Source of the DNA: a virus
DNA: 20,812 nucleotides
Direction: 5' to 3' (one strand)
IMG/VR virus record: IMGVR_UViG_3300032883_000209
Location: 1 to 20,812 of that record
Positions 4,359 to 12,706 of this stretch are shown here, in pieces. The notes beneath the pieces were generated by a model. It was not told the DNA's origin and did not search any database. It worked only from the letters and a program-made list of their open reading frames with translations. Position 1 is the stretch's first letter. The number at the start of each line of letters is the position of its first letter. The translations under genes and the position numbers were made by a program.

Positions 4359-6425
4359 ATGGATTCAAAAGATAAACAGCCGGTCGGTGTTTCAGAAAGC
4401 CCGCACTCGGGGCCGGAGAAAGAGGAAGTTGAATCCTGGCTCCGCACCATTGAGAACACCGTCCGGTGGAGAGATTCCATCGGCGACAAGATGGGGTGGA
4501 AAAGATTTATAAACGAGTTCAAGAACAAATGGGATTTTCTCCAGGCTTCCGTATCGATTCCCATCGTTCCCATCAACCTCGTTTTCGCCTACGTCAAGAC
4601 TGAAATCGCCCGCCTTTATTTTAAAGACCCGTGGATCACCGTCAACCCCAAGCGCCACGAGGACATCGGCGCCGCCCAGATCGGCGAGCAGGTGATCAAT
4701 TATATGTGGACTGATTTGAAACTCAAATCGCAGATCAAGCAGGTCATTCTCGAAGCTTTGCTTGTCGGCCATTCCTGGATCAAGGTCGGGTACGCCGCCG
4801 AATTTGGAACAGTTGAATCCCAACCCAAGGAGGAACCGAAACGTGGCCCAGGCCGACCCCCGATCAAGAAATACAAGGAAGTCGAAACCAACGAATACAT
4901 CAAGTCTGAATCCGTCTTCGCTTATCACGTACCCTACAAAGACATTATCTTCGACCCGTCCGCCACATACCCTTGCACTCACAATGCGCGTTGGATGGCT
5001 CACAAAGTGGTCAAGCCGTACCGTGCCGTGGTTCAGTCCGGCATTTACGAACACACCGACGAACTGAAACCCAGCGTTTATATCGACGATCCGAACGTTG
5101 TTTTCGACACGCCGGATTCTCTTCAGGAAAGCTTCGGCAAGAACGTCCGGGCGGTCGCCATGTGGGAAATCTACGATCTCGATCATCAGGTGATCACGAC
5201 CGTTTCCGCCGGCTGTAAATTCAAGTTAAGAGAAATCCCTCTTCCCGACTATTTGAACGGCGGGTTCCCGTTTATCCAGTTCGCTTTCAATCCCGTTCCT
5301 GGCGACGTTTACCCATTGTCCGATATTGCCCCCCATGAAGGCCAGATTATCGAACTCATCAAACTTGTTTCAATCGAGTTGAATCACTTAAAACGCTGGA
5401 ACCGGCAGATGATTATCCCCGCTGGACTATTTACTGCTGACGAGAAAGCGAAATTCAAGGACGCAAATGACGGGGCTTTAATCGAATCCCAGGATCAGAA
5501 CGTCAAAGACAAAATTTTCGTTCCGCCCTACGCCCCTGTCCAATCCGATATATACGGTGTTTTCAATCAGATATTTCAACTCTGGCAGATGATCTCGGGA
5601 CAGACTTCGACCGATCAAGGGGGACAGGCCAAGACCCAGACCCGCACTCTCGGCGAACTCAGGATGGCGCTTCAGGGATCGCGGGCCAGGCCGGAAGAGA
5701 AAGTGGATGTTCTCGAAGATTCTATCGCCGAAGTGGCGAGGAAGATCATGGTTATCATTCAGAAGAAATACGATCTGCCGAAGCTCGCCCGAATCGTCGG
5801 GCCGAAGTCAATCCAGGAGAAGGTGTTGAAGAATTTACAAAACCGTCCGTCTGCCCAACCCATGATGCCTCAGCAACCAGGAATTCAGGGCCAGCCCCAA
5901 CAGCCTCCCCAGCCCAATCCTCTTGCCAGTCAATCGTTTCAATCAGACTTCGGATTTTCCTGGAACCGAACCGACATCATGGGCGAGATGGACGTGGACG
6001 TTCTGGCGGGATCAACGGTACCGATGGACAGGGAATCTCAACTACAAATAATGGAAAAAATGGTTCCGCTCCTCGGAGCCGCAGGCGTGACTCCTGGATC
6101 ACCGCCCGCCAAAGCTTTCGCCCGCGAGTTCTTAAGGCTGGTCGGGATCATGAGTCTGGAAACGGTGATGGACTTAATCGAAGCGCAACCTCAGACGCCG
6201 CCTCCGAAGCTGATGGAAGTACAGGCCAAGGTTCAGGCGAAAATGGCTGAGACCCAGATGAAATTAAAAGGAAAGCAGGAGGAAGAAAAGCTGAAGCTTC
6301 AGGGGATGAGAGAGAAGTTGAACATCGACCGCGAGAAAGGGCAGATGGGTATCCAGAAAGACATCGTTCACTCGATTTTAGAGCAATTCAGGGGAAACGG
6401 AGAAAAAAACAATGAGCAGATATAA
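4359..6425 (+). CDS. Portal protein (head-tail connector)
   Basis: 688 residues behind GGGAGAG. Portal proteins form the dodecameric ring at one capsid vertex through which terminase pumps DNA and to which the tail attaches. The N-terminal third has the usual helical opening with a PINLVFAYVKTEIARLYF segment and VILEALLVGHSWIKVGY. The middle has the helical core, with QTSTDQGGQAKTQTRTLGEL near residues 415-434. Residues about 494-524 are Pro/Gln-rich, probably a flexible linker. Residues about 614-680 are a Lys/Glu/Gln-rich coiled coil that may form a barrel-like extension. The length is close to P22-type portals (about 725) and longer than most siphovirus portals. The terminator at 4304-4344 lies just ahead. 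Confidence 0.9.
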   Translation: MDSKDKQPVGVSESPHSGPEKEEVESWLRTIENTVRWRDSIGDKMGWKRFINEFKNKWDFLQASVSIPIVPINLVFAYVKTEIARLYFKDPWITVNPKRHEDIGAAQIGEQVINYMWTDLKLKSQIKQVILEALLVGHSWIKVGYAAEFGTVESQPKEEPKRGPGRPPIKKYKEVETNEYIKSESVFAYHVPYKDIIFDPSATYPCTHNARWMAHKVVKPYRAVVQSGIYEHTDELKPSVYIDDPNVVFDTPDSLQESFGKNVRAVAMWEIYDLDHQVITTVSAGCKFKLREIPLPDYLNGGFPFIQFAFNPVPGDVYPLSDIAPHEGQIIELIKLVSIELNHLKRWNRQMIIPAGLFTADEKAKFKDANDGALIESQDQNVKDKIFVPPYAPVQSDIYGVFNQIFQLWQMISGQTSTDQGGQAKTQTRTLGELRMALQGSRARPEEKVDVLEDSIAEVARKIMVIIQKKYDLPKLARIVGPKSIQEKVLKNLQNRPSAQPMMPQQPGIQGQPQQPPQPNPLASQSFQSDFGFSWNRTDIMGEMDVDVLAGSTVPMDRESQLQIMEKMVPLLGAAGVTPGSPPAKAFAREFLRLVGIMSLETVMDLIEAQPQTPPPKLMEVQAKVQAKMAETQMKLKGKQEEEKLKLQGMREKLNIDREKGQMGIQKDIVHSILEQFRGNGEKNNEQI

Positions 6426-6528
6426 AAAATTGGCTTCGCAGTTTGGAAAGAAGATCAAAGACCCAGGCGCCCATATATCTCATGCGGCGGTTGGTCTTTT
6501 AAGAAAGAACCGAAAGAAAAAATCTTGA
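6412..6528 (+). CDS. Small very basic protein after portal
   Basis: 38 residues from the ATG at 6412, which overlaps the portal's end by 14 nt and is preceded by GGAGA. The product is Lys/Arg-rich (about a third of residues), with a short hydrophobic middle (HISHAAVGLL) and the end RKNRKKKS. Its TGA abuts the next ATG at 6529 directly, so it fits the tight packing of the operon. A charge pattern like this suits contact with DNA or the acidic portal tail. No family is recognised. Confidence 0.55.
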   Translation: MSRYKKLASQFGKKIKDPGAHISHAAVGLLRKNRKKKS

Positions 6529-6834
6529 ATGAACTGCGGAAACTGCGGAAATCAAAACGCCAGAATTTGGAAAACGAACGGACTATTGGAGATGTGCGAT
6601 GGGTGCGGGGCGTCCCCCAGGGGGTTGCCTGATGTTTACTTCAAAGAGCCTTACTGGGATCACCATCTGTCAAGTGAGGATCACCCGGGGCCGAAGTTCA
6701 TAACGAGCAGGGGAGAGAAGAAGATGTGGCTGGAAAAATGCAATTTAAGGGAGGCGGGTGATCGGGTTCACGGAGCTTCGAGTTTCGATCCGATTTCTCA
6801 CCGACACGCGATGGAATCTTTAAGGAGGAAATAA
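6529..6834 (+). CDS. Small protein with N-terminal zinc ribbon
   Basis: 101 residues. The N-terminus has the paired knuckles CGNCG (3-7) and CDGCG (23-27), a compact zinc ribbon. The rest is polar with SSEDHPGPKF and ISHRHAMESLRRK and several His. The start directly follows the previous stop. Proteins of this shape (an amino-terminal ribbon on a short polar body) occur between portal and scaffold genes of environmental phages, to my recollection without assigned function. It may bind metal for assembly or regulation. This is inference. Confidence 0.7.
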   Translation: MNCGNCGNQNARIWKTNGLLEMCDGCGASPRGLPDVYFKEPYWDHHLSSEDHPGPKFITSRGEKKMWLEKCNLREAGDRVHGASSFDPISHRHAMESLRRK

Positions 6835-6835
6835 A

Positions 6836-6967
6836 ATGGCAAAAGACAAAATGATTAATTCGACGGAATCAGTGAAGGGCGGATCTGTTTTGGGATCGAC
6901 CCTCAAAGACATGGAAGAACACGACATGAACGTTCTGAACGACTCGGGACGAAAGTCGGGTAAATAA
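6836..6967 (+). CDS. Small polar protein, unknown
   Basis: 43 residues from the ATG at 6836, behind a strong AAGGAGG at good spacing and two bases past the previous stop. It is Lys/Asp/Ser-rich with no Cys, no membrane segment and the end SGRKSGK. The ribosome site and packing make it a likely gene. No function can be suggested beyond membership of the portal-scaffold interval. Confidence 0.6.
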   Translation: MAKDKMINSTESVKGGSVLGSTLKDMEEHDMNVLNDSGRKSGK

Positions 6968-6969
6968 AA

Positions 6970-7281
6970 ATGGCCGTTATAGACGAACTGAAGAATCTGA
7001 GAGCCAAAGGCTACGACTCCAAAGATCAGGGGATGGATTCAGGGGAGAAGAATGAAACTCCTCGGATCATCGCTCTGACTGATGATGAGAAGAAAGCCTT
7101 TGCGAACTCGAAGCCAGGCGAGGATCTCGCTTGTGAAATGCATGGCAGCCTTGAATCCGACGGCCATTTTCACGTGATGAGCGTGGGGCCGATGGGTGGA
7201 CAGGGGGGCATGGGCGAGCAGGAGATGGCTGGACAGGTGGCTCAGCGGGTGCAGCCGAATATAGCGCCCAGTCCGAGTTGA
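6970..7281 (+). CDS. Small acidic, Gly/Met-rich-tailed protein
   Basis: 103 residues. The first two thirds are charged and helical (MAVIDELKNLRAKGYDSKD; LTDDEKKAFANSKPGEDL). The C-terminal third is low complexity in Gly, Met and Gln (GPMGGQGGMGEQEM), likely disordered. It starts two bases after the previous stop with only a weak ribosome site, so coupling is likely. The position just before the scaffold gene suggests a head-assembly accessory. No family is recognised. Confidence 0.65.
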   Translation: MAVIDELKNLRAKGYDSKDQGMDSGEKNETPRIIALTDDEKKAFANSKPGEDLACEMHGSLESDGHFHVMSVGPMGGQGGMGEQEMAGQVAQRVQPNIAPSPS

Positions 7282-7306
7282 CGAAAAATTAAATTAAGGG
7301 GTGATT

Positions 7307-8176
7307 ATGACTGAACAAGCGACGACACAAGACGTTAATCCGGCAGCGGCGGCTCCGGTAGCAGCCGATCCGTTTTCTTTGGATGAGAATTCTTTGGTTT
7401 CTCTCACTCCCGAGCAGCGGGCGGGGCTTGATCCGATTATAGACGGCTGGAAGAAGAAAGCGACCGCGGAGATCACAAGACGTGAAACCGAGACGACGGG
7501 TAAGTATAAGCCTTACGAAGACAAGGCCACCGCCCTTGACAAATTAACTCAGTATCAGCCGTTTGTCCAATGGTGGAACGCGGAGCAACTCAAGGCTCAG
7601 GCGCAGACGAATCCGCTTCAAGCTCAGGCTATCGGTCAGACCAAACCGACGGATGTTGCCACTCCCCAAGAATGGCAGGACGCGATTGTAGAAGCTTCTC
7701 AGGGTGACGGGACGAAGCTTCAGACTCTCCAGGCCAGGATGATGGCGACGTGGGCCACGCCGTTCGTTAAAGAGTTGAAGGATAAACAGCAGACTCTTGA
7801 CACCAAGCTTGGGATGCGGGATCTGTTTGAAAGCCATCCTGACGCAAAAGAGTTGGACTTGATCGGGCTCGATCCCAAAACCAAGGAAGGGATCAGCTTG
7901 TTAGAGACGGGACTTGACTGGGCGGAGAACAACAATAAGTCTATAGAAGAGGGATATGAGCTTGCCAAGCGATGGGCGGATTCGATGAAAGTCACTGAGC
8001 AACAGCGGGTGATGGGGATGATCAACGACAAGAAGCAAACGACCACGGCGGGGCCGTCAACATCGACCGCGAACGTCAATATCGTTGAGGTTGGGACGGT
8101 GGACGAACTCTTGAAACAGAGCATGGAAGCCCAGCTTTCAGGAAACAAGGACGCAAAATTTGTTTTGAAGAAATAG
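7307..8176 (+). CDS. Scaffold-like head assembly protein
   Basis: 289 residues from the ATG at 7307. AAGGGGTG lies at the right distance for it, which makes the nearby GTG 7301 less likely. An Ala/Pro-rich start leads into LTPEQRAGLDPIIDGWKKKA and a long region rich in Gln, Ala and Lys (AEQLKAQAQTNPLQAQAIGQ), followed by amphipathic helices and a Lys-rich end (DAKFVLKK). This composition and the position directly before the capsid gene are typical of scaffolds, which template procapsid assembly and then leave, often through a basic C-terminus that binds the shell. No protease domain is seen. Confidence 0.75.
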   Translation: MTEQATTQDVNPAAAAPVAADPFSLDENSLVSLTPEQRAGLDPIIDGWKKKATAEITRRETETTGKYKPYEDKATALDKLTQYQPFVQWWNAEQLKAQAQTNPLQAQAIGQTKPTDVATPQEWQDAIVEASQGDGTKLQTLQARMMATWATPFVKELKDKQQTLDTKLGMRDLFESHPDAKELDLIGLDPKTKEGISLLETGLDWAENNNKSIEEGYELAKRWADSMKVTEQQRVMGMINDKKQTTTAGPSTSTANVNIVEVGTVDELLKQSMEAQLSGNKDAKFVLKK

Positions 8177-8180
8177 ATTT

Positions 8181-8242
8181 CCGCCTGGTTTATGGCGGTA
8201 AAAATTGTGAAGGGGTCACAATAGTATGGGCTGACAAGCCCA
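8181..8242 (+). promoter_or_regulatory. Three consecutive hairpins upstream of the capsid gene
   Basis: CCGCC/GGCGG (8181-8198), ATTGTGA/TCACAAT around AGGGG (8204-8222), and TGGGCT/AGCCCA around GACA (8227-8242) fill almost the whole 79-nt gap. None is followed by a T run, so they are not terminators. The last ends against the capsid ribosome site (AAAGGAG). Stacked 5' hairpins of this sort commonly protect highly expressed messages or direct processing. Confidence 0.5.
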
Positions 8243-8255
8243 AAGGAGAAGATAT

Positions 8256-9218
8256 ATGGCTGTAGCAGATACCATACTATCGTATGGGCCAGCTAATGTC
8301 ACATCATTGATAGCGACAACCCTATCAACTTATGGCAAGACGTTGGCTGATAATATTCATAAAGCAATTCCTCTTCTGGCATGGCTCACCATTAAAAAAA
8401 GGGTCACTGAAGAAGGCGGGGCCACGATTATCCGATCCGTGGTTTACGGGTCGAATAGCACGGCGATGTTCTATTCGTCTGATGATGTCTTGGATACGTC
8501 TATTCAGGACAATTTCACTGCCGCTCAGTGGCAGTGGAGACAGGCTGCGGCTTCAATCGCAGTCACGGGCAGGATCGAACTCCAGAACGCGGGAAAGGCT
8601 CAGGTAATCGATTACGCGAAAGCGCAGATCGACAACGCCCTGGCTTCGCTGAAAGAGGTCATCGATCAGAAGCTATACGCTTCGGCTCAGTCTGGAGCGA
8701 ACATCACGCCGTTGACCGACATCGTTAAGGCGTCGGGAACCGTTGGCGAAATCAACGGAACTACCAACGCGTGGTGGGATTCGACTGTCACGGCTTCCGG
8801 ATCGTTTGCGGCCAGGGGTCTTTCCGACCTTCGGACGGCATGGGACACGGTGTCGGTGAAAATGCCTGCGGGCGGGCCGGACATCATCATCTCCGATCAA
8901 ACTGCTTACGAGGCGTATGAGGCAGTTCTAGTGCCGACAATAAGGTACTCGGACGTGAGCATGGGCGATCTCGGCTTCTCGAACTTGAAATACAAGGAAG
9001 CGGTGTGGACTTGGGATCCGAACGCGACTTCGGGAGTTGTTTACCTCTTGAATTCCAAGGCGTTGGAACTCGTTCAGCATTCAAGTCGATTGTTCACGAT
9101 CAGTGAGTGGGTCAAACCGGCTGCTCAGGACTTGAAAGTAGCTCAGGTCTTTTGGGCGGGCGAACTCACGACCAACAACCGGAGAAAACTGGCGTCGCTG
9201 ACCGGAGTCACGGCATAA
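8256..9218 (+). CDS. Major capsid protein, HK97-type
   Basis: 320 residues behind AAAGGAG. It forms the icosahedral shell. The sequence shows an N-terminal arm (first about 45 residues), a central region with TEEGGATIIRSVVYG and long helices (IDYAKAQIDNALASLKEVID) like the HK97 spine helix. A P-domain/A-domain part follows, with PDIIISDQTAYEAYEAVLVP and TIRYSDVSMGDLGFSNLKYK. The end (FWAGELTTNNRRKLASLTGV) is the usual beta-strand close of this fold. No N-terminal delta domain is fused, in line with a separate scaffold. The length is in the family range. It is Ser/Thr/Asn-rich and is a candidate acceptor for the sugar cassette downstream. Confidence 0.9.
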   Translation: MAVADTILSYGPANVTSLIATTLSTYGKTLADNIHKAIPLLAWLTIKKRVTEEGGATIIRSVVYGSNSTAMFYSSDDVLDTSIQDNFTAAQWQWRQAAASIAVTGRIELQNAGKAQVIDYAKAQIDNALASLKEVIDQKLYASAQSGANITPLTDIVKASGTVGEINGTTNAWWDSTVTASGSFAARGLSDLRTAWDTVSVKMPAGGPDIIISDQTAYEAYEAVLVPTIRYSDVSMGDLGFSNLKYKEAVWTWDPNATSGVVYLLNSKALELVQHSSRLFTISEWVKPAAQDLKVAQVFWAGELTTNNRRKLASLTGVTA

Positions 9219-9230
9219 TAAGGAGGATCT

Positions 9231-9512
9231 ATGGCATTCAGCGCAACTGTTAGGGGTCAGACTTATAACGGCCCGTTCCACCGCACCATATGGGGGGAAT
9301 GGACTGGAAGTGCCGGTGACGCAGCAGGATCGTTTGTTGTTGCGGGTAATGTGTTCAGGGCGGATTTCGTCAAATACGATCCGCTCGATCAGACTACCCA
9401 GATCCACGCAAGGGTCGGGATCAGTCAAACTGGAGCTATCTCAACGCTAACAATTGAGAACCAGGACACCGTTACAGCAGGGCATTTCTTTATTGATGTT
9501 TTAGGATGTTGA
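9231..9512 (+). CDS. Small beta-rich protein after capsid
   Basis: 93 residues behind AAGGAGG. It alternates short strands with Gly and Asn turns (ATVRGQTYNG; GNVFRADFVKYD; STLTIENQDTVTAGHFFIDV) and has no long helix. The size, composition and place directly after the capsid gene suggest a head decoration or stabilisation protein. No family is recognised. Confidence 0.65.
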   Translation: MAFSATVRGQTYNGPFHRTIWGEWTGSAGDAAGSFVVAGNVFRADFVKYDPLDQTTQIHARVGISQTGAISTLTIENQDTVTAGHFFIDVLGC

Positions 9513-9623
9513 AGTAATTGGGTGACGGCACTCGGGGTTACTCGGGGAGCTTTCCAACGAGGGGTCAGGAGACGCGCCGGATGGCGCCGCACCCAAGGTT
9601 TAAGGGGTAAAGGCAGGTTTATT

Positions 9624-10088
9624 ATGTTGTTTAAACAAGCAGCGCTCGGCGACGAGCGGGCTTTTATGACGATCAAAAACATGGAAGCGTCGAGCATAAC
9701 GCTGGGATATGCTGTTAATCTTATGGTAGGGGCGGCCAGTGCGGCTTCATTTGATGGAACACAGGCGCTTATGACGGCGACGGGAGTGGCCGGTAATCTT
9801 CCTGGTTTTATCGGGATTGCGGTCAAGGATATTCCGACGACTCAATATGGGCTTGTGCAGTGTTTTGGGAATTGCGCTTCCGTGTTGATTTCAAACAGGG
9901 CGACTTCGGTCACAATCGCAACAGGAGATCCGCTGATTCCGTCGGCGGTGCCAGGGGCGCTTTCAAGCGGAGTGCCGACATACGCGGCCTCGGGGTTCAA
10001 TTGGGTGATCTGTTCCAACGCGACCTCGAACACGTTGTCGTTGGCGGCTCCGGCGTATGTGTCGGGATTCATTCGTTGTCTTAAATAA
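9624..10088 (+). CDS. Beta-rich virion protein, probable decoration-like
   Basis: 154 residues from ATG 9624, with AGGCAGG and AAGGGGT upstream. A GTG at 9522 would add 34 in-frame residues, but they are Arg-rich, lack a ribosome site and are encoded by a structured stretch, so the short form is preferred. The body is Ala/Gly/Ser/Thr-rich with a LPGFIGIAVKDIPTTQYGLV core, and then TSVTIATGDPLIPS. That pattern resembles small capsid-coat proteins ('giav.di....g.v...G.....GD.l'). It is a virion component by inference from position and composition. Confidence 0.65.
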   Translation: MLFKQAALGDERAFMTIKNMEASSITLGYAVNLMVGAASAASFDGTQALMTATGVAGNLPGFIGIAVKDIPTTQYGLVQCFGNCASVLISNRATSVTIATGDPLIPSAVPGALSSGVPTYAASGFNWVICSNATSNTLSLAAPAYVSGFIRCLK

Positions 10089-10304
10089 ATGACAAAAAAG
10101 GGGAAAGGCGAAAGTCTTTTAGATAAGTGGCTGGATCGGAGGTTGGGGAACTATCAAACCCCCAACCTCCGCAGCCGCATATTCTGGTGTGAATCATGCA
10201 GTCATTACAGGAATGCGAAACAGTTGGAAGCGGGAGTTTGCTTAACCCACCGGATGTGGGAGAAAAGCGAGACGATTCTGAACTATCTGAAAAGCCTCAT
10301 CTAG
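10089..10304 (+). CDS. Small CCCH zinc-ribbon-like protein
   Basis: 71 residues. The ATG follows the previous stop directly. A basic N-terminal helix (about 1-25) is followed by CESC (about 34-37) and CLTH (about 51-54), giving C-x2-C-x13-C-x2-H, a plausible single zinc site. The end is a short helix. It overlaps the possible early start of the next gene by 109 nt, so one of the two starts may be wrong. It sits exactly at the boundary between head genes and the sugar cassette. Confidence 0.55.
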   Translation: MTKKGKGESLLDKWLDRRLGNYQTPNLRSRIFWCESCSHYRNAKQLEAGVCLTHRMWEKSETILNYLKSLI

Positions 10305-11041
10305 AGAAAGTTCATAAGGTCGTCTTAGGTGTGATCCTAAAGGGACACACCCCTCCCCAGTCCTATCACGACCGGATGTTGATGTGGAAATATCTGGGCG
10401 GTCAGGAAGCCGTTGATTTTTACACAAGGAAAGATCCGCGATACGTATTCGCCATCGGAGCGGTCGGGGAAGTTCTCGCTCCGTTTGCCAGGGAAGTTCT
10501 GGCCGATGCGGCACTCACTTCCGGTAGTGATTATTTGTTTATGGTTGATGACGACATGATGGCTCCCCCCGATTTGTTTTACAAACTCGCGGCCCATGAT
10601 AAGGACATAGTTGCGGCGCTGGCGTTCACAAGAAACCCCGATCATAGGCCGGTGATCTATGAAACGATTGAAGGTTACGATTCGGTGACAAAAAGCCGAT
10701 ACGGGATGACGAGGTTCGTCATGAACTACCCCAAGAATAAGCTTGTCGAGTGCGATGCCGTGGGGTTCGGCGCGGTGCTGATCAAGACCGAGGTTTTTAA
10801 GAAAGTTCCGAAACCGTGGTTTTTCGGGATGGCGCAAACCGGCGAAGACATCACGATCTGCATGAAAGCGAGGAAAGTGGGGTTCAGGGTGTGGATGGAC
10901 ACCTCGTTAAAGCTGGGTCATTTGGGGGCGCCGACGATTGTCACTGAGGAATATTCTGAAGTCTGGAACAAGTTGACGCCGGAGGAAAAGGACAAAACAT
11001 ACGGAAAATATCAGAAATATGAGACGGAGAACATGAAATGA
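10196..11041 (+). CDS. GT-A glycosyltransferase, cassette gene 1
   Basis: Up to 281 residues. The GT-A Rossmann-like fold transfers a sugar from a nucleotide donor. Visible are the first strand KVVLGVIL (41-48), the metal-binding acidic triad in FMVDDDMM (DDD at 118-120), the acceptor-side ECDAVGFGAVLIK, and GED (216-218) with a later His (242) in LKLGHLG. No membrane segment is seen, so it acts in the cytoplasm. The ATG at 10196 has no ribosome site and the first about 38 residues look noncoding. TTG 10238, GTG 10256 or GTG 10331 are alternatives. The stop is certain and overlaps the next ATG (ATGA). Donor and acceptor are unknown. Confidence 0.8.
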   Translation: MQSLQECETVGSGSLLNPPDVGEKRDDSELSEKPHLEKVHKVVLGVILKGHTPPQSYHDRMLMWKYLGGQEAVDFYTRKDPRYVFAIGAVGEVLAPFAREVLADAALTSGSDYLFMVDDDMMAPPDLFYKLAAHDKDIVAALAFTRNPDHRPVIYETIEGYDSVTKSRYGMTRFVMNYPKNKLVECDAVGFGAVLIKTEVFKKVPKPWFFGMAQTGEDITICMKARKVGFRVWMDTSLKLGHLGAPTIVTEEYSEVWNKLTPEEKDKTYGKYQKYETENMK

Positions 11042-11763
11042 ACGCCGACATAATCATTCCCACGTGGAATAATTTGACATATCTCATTCCGTGTGTTGGC
11101 TCCATTCTCCAGAATACCGTGAGCGACCCTTTTCGGATCATCGTTGTCAACAACGGCGAACCCGAGCATTCAAAATGTTTCAAGGAAGATCCGAGGCTTA
11201 AGATCCTCCAGCAAACTGAAAACGTCGGCTGGGAAAGAGGGTTGGTTGCGGGGTTAAAAGTATCGGACGCTCCCTTCGTTTTGTTCATGAATGACGACAC
11301 TTTCATACCGGCTTCAAGTTCGGATTGGCTGACAAGATTGTTGAGTCATTTCGACGAGCCTGATTGTGCGGCGGTGGGGCCGAGTTCAAATGTTGTCATG
11401 GGCAAGCAAAATATTTTTGCTCCTGTTCCTGAAAACCTGATTCGAGCCAAGTTCCTGATCGGGTTCTGCGAAGCGGTGAGAAGGGCTGATCTGGATGCGG
11501 TGGGAGGAATCGATGAATCCCTGCCTGGCGGAGACGATTTGGATTTATCCATTAGGCTTCGGGATTTGGGGAAACGGCTATTGATTGATCGTAACGTCTT
11601 TGTCTATCACCACGGGTTTAAAACAGGGGAAAGGGTCGAAGGCGGGCCAAACCAGACAGGCGGTTGGAATTCAATCGACAAAATCGAGCGGACGAACCAC
11701 GCGTTGATCAGAAAACACGGACTGTTCAAATTCCTTGATCTATGGAACGACTATGGACTTTAA
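11038..11763 (+). CDS. GT2-family glycosyltransferase, cassette gene 2
   Basis: 241 residues. This is a classic family 2 GT-A transferase. It opens MNADIIIPTWNN, a typical first strand, with IIVVNNG (34-40) and ENVGWERG (61-68). The metal-binding NDD lies in FMNDDT (85-87), and GGDDLDLSIRL (164-174) is the acidic/acceptor segment seen in rhamnosyl- and related transferases. Late His residues (191-192) fit the family. It is compact and soluble, lacking the C-terminal membrane helices of many GT2 enzymes, so a lipid-linked acceptor is less likely. It overlaps its predecessor by 4 nt. Confidence 0.9.
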   Translation: MNADIIIPTWNNLTYLIPCVGSILQNTVSDPFRIIVVNNGEPEHSKCFKEDPRLKILQQTENVGWERGLVAGLKVSDAPFVLFMNDDTFIPASSSDWLTRLLSHFDEPDCAAVGPSSNVVMGKQNIFAPVPENLIRAKFLIGFCEAVRRADLDAVGGIDESLPGGDDLDLSIRLRDLGKRLLIDRNVFVYHHGFKTGERVEGGPNQTGGWNSIDKIERTNHALIRKHGLFKFLDLWNDYGL

Positions 11764-12706
11764 GAAACCGCGAATCTCTTTGTTTTACAACGTTCTGCCC
11801 CAAACGGGATTTAGAAATGATGGGGCCAACTTGTTCCTTCATTATAATTACAAGAAGTTGTTGGACGGAATGGACGCCTATTTTAACCCCGATCTCATCC
11901 AAAATGACACCGGAAATATCGTCTGCCTGTCTCCGCTAGATCCCCATCATCATATTGGAACATTCGATTTGAACGGACTCGTGGATTACGGCGAGGACGG
12001 GTTGGGGATTCCACTCGATTGGGAGATTCCGCACCCTAATTTTTATTGGATCGCCGACTCTCATCGGGGTTACGAATACCGTCTTAATCGGGCGAAACAG
12101 TTCGACACTGTTTTTGCCAGCCACAAGCCTTCGATTGAGAAGTTCATCAAAGACGGGATTCCCGCTGAGAAGATTCATTATCTTCCGTGGGCGGCGGAAC
12201 CCATGGCTTATAAACCGTTCTCGATCATCGAGAAATGGGACTGGTGTTTCATCGGACATCTGACCCATTACGATAGGATTGCGCTCATGGATCGATTCTG
12301 TAAAGAATGGCCGGTCGGAGAGAAGGGGTATTTGGGTTGGCGACAAGGGGAGTTTGTGGGGCATAACGTTTTTGAAGACGCGGCCAGAAAATATTGCCAA
12401 TCGAGGATCGTTTTGAACGAGAGCATTCAAGATGACGTCAATATGAGGGATTTTGAAGTGCTGGCTTGCGAGCGGTTACTTTTGCGTGAGGACATTCCAG
12501 GGATTCATGATCACTTCGAGGACGGGAAACATTTGGTTTTGTTTAAATCCATCGACGAAGCGGTGGAGAAAGCCAAATATTATCTGGCTCACGAGGATGA
12601 ACGGAACTTGATTGCTGAGGCAGGATACAAGGAATTTTTGGACAAGCATACCTATATGCACCGTGCGAAGGAAATTTTGAAAGTATGTCTGGGGTGGGAA
12701 CCGTGA
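11753..12706 (+). CDS. GT-B glycosyltransferase (CgeB/GT4-like), cassette gene 3
   Basis: 317 residues from the ATG at 11753, overlapping the previous gene by 11 nt. A TTG at 11735 would add six residues. The N-terminal half carries FYWIADSHRGYEYRL and VFASHKPSIEKF. The second half shows LPWAAEP, FIGHLTHYDR and the signature NMRDFEVLACE (N-x-R-x-F-E-x-x-A-C type), seen in the glycosyltransferase group related to spore protein CgeB and family GT4. So a third, structurally different transferase belongs to the set. No membrane segment is present. The sugar and acceptor are unknown. Confidence 0.85.
   Translation: MDFKKPRISLFYNVLPQTGFRNDGANLFLHYNYKKLLDGMDAYFNPDLIQNDTGNIVCLSPLDPHHHIGTFDLNGLVDYGEDGLGIPLDWEIPHPNFYWIADSHRGYEYRLNRAKQFDTVFASHKPSIEKFIKDGIPAEKIHYLPWAAEPMAYKPFSIIEKWDWCFIGHLTHYDRIALMDRFCKEWPVGEKGYLGWRQGEFVGHNVFEDAARKYCQSRIVLNESIQDDVNMRDFEVLACERLLLREDIPGIHDHFEDGKHLVLFKSIDEAVEKAKYYLAHEDERNLIAEAGYKEFLDKHTYMHRAKEILKVCLGWEP

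Noticed and set aside
4392-5186. Long open frame (264 codons) on the minus strand inside the portal gene
   Set aside because: It lies wholly opposite a certain gene with strong family features, has no ribosome site and no recognisable motifs. It is a by-product of the portal's codon use.
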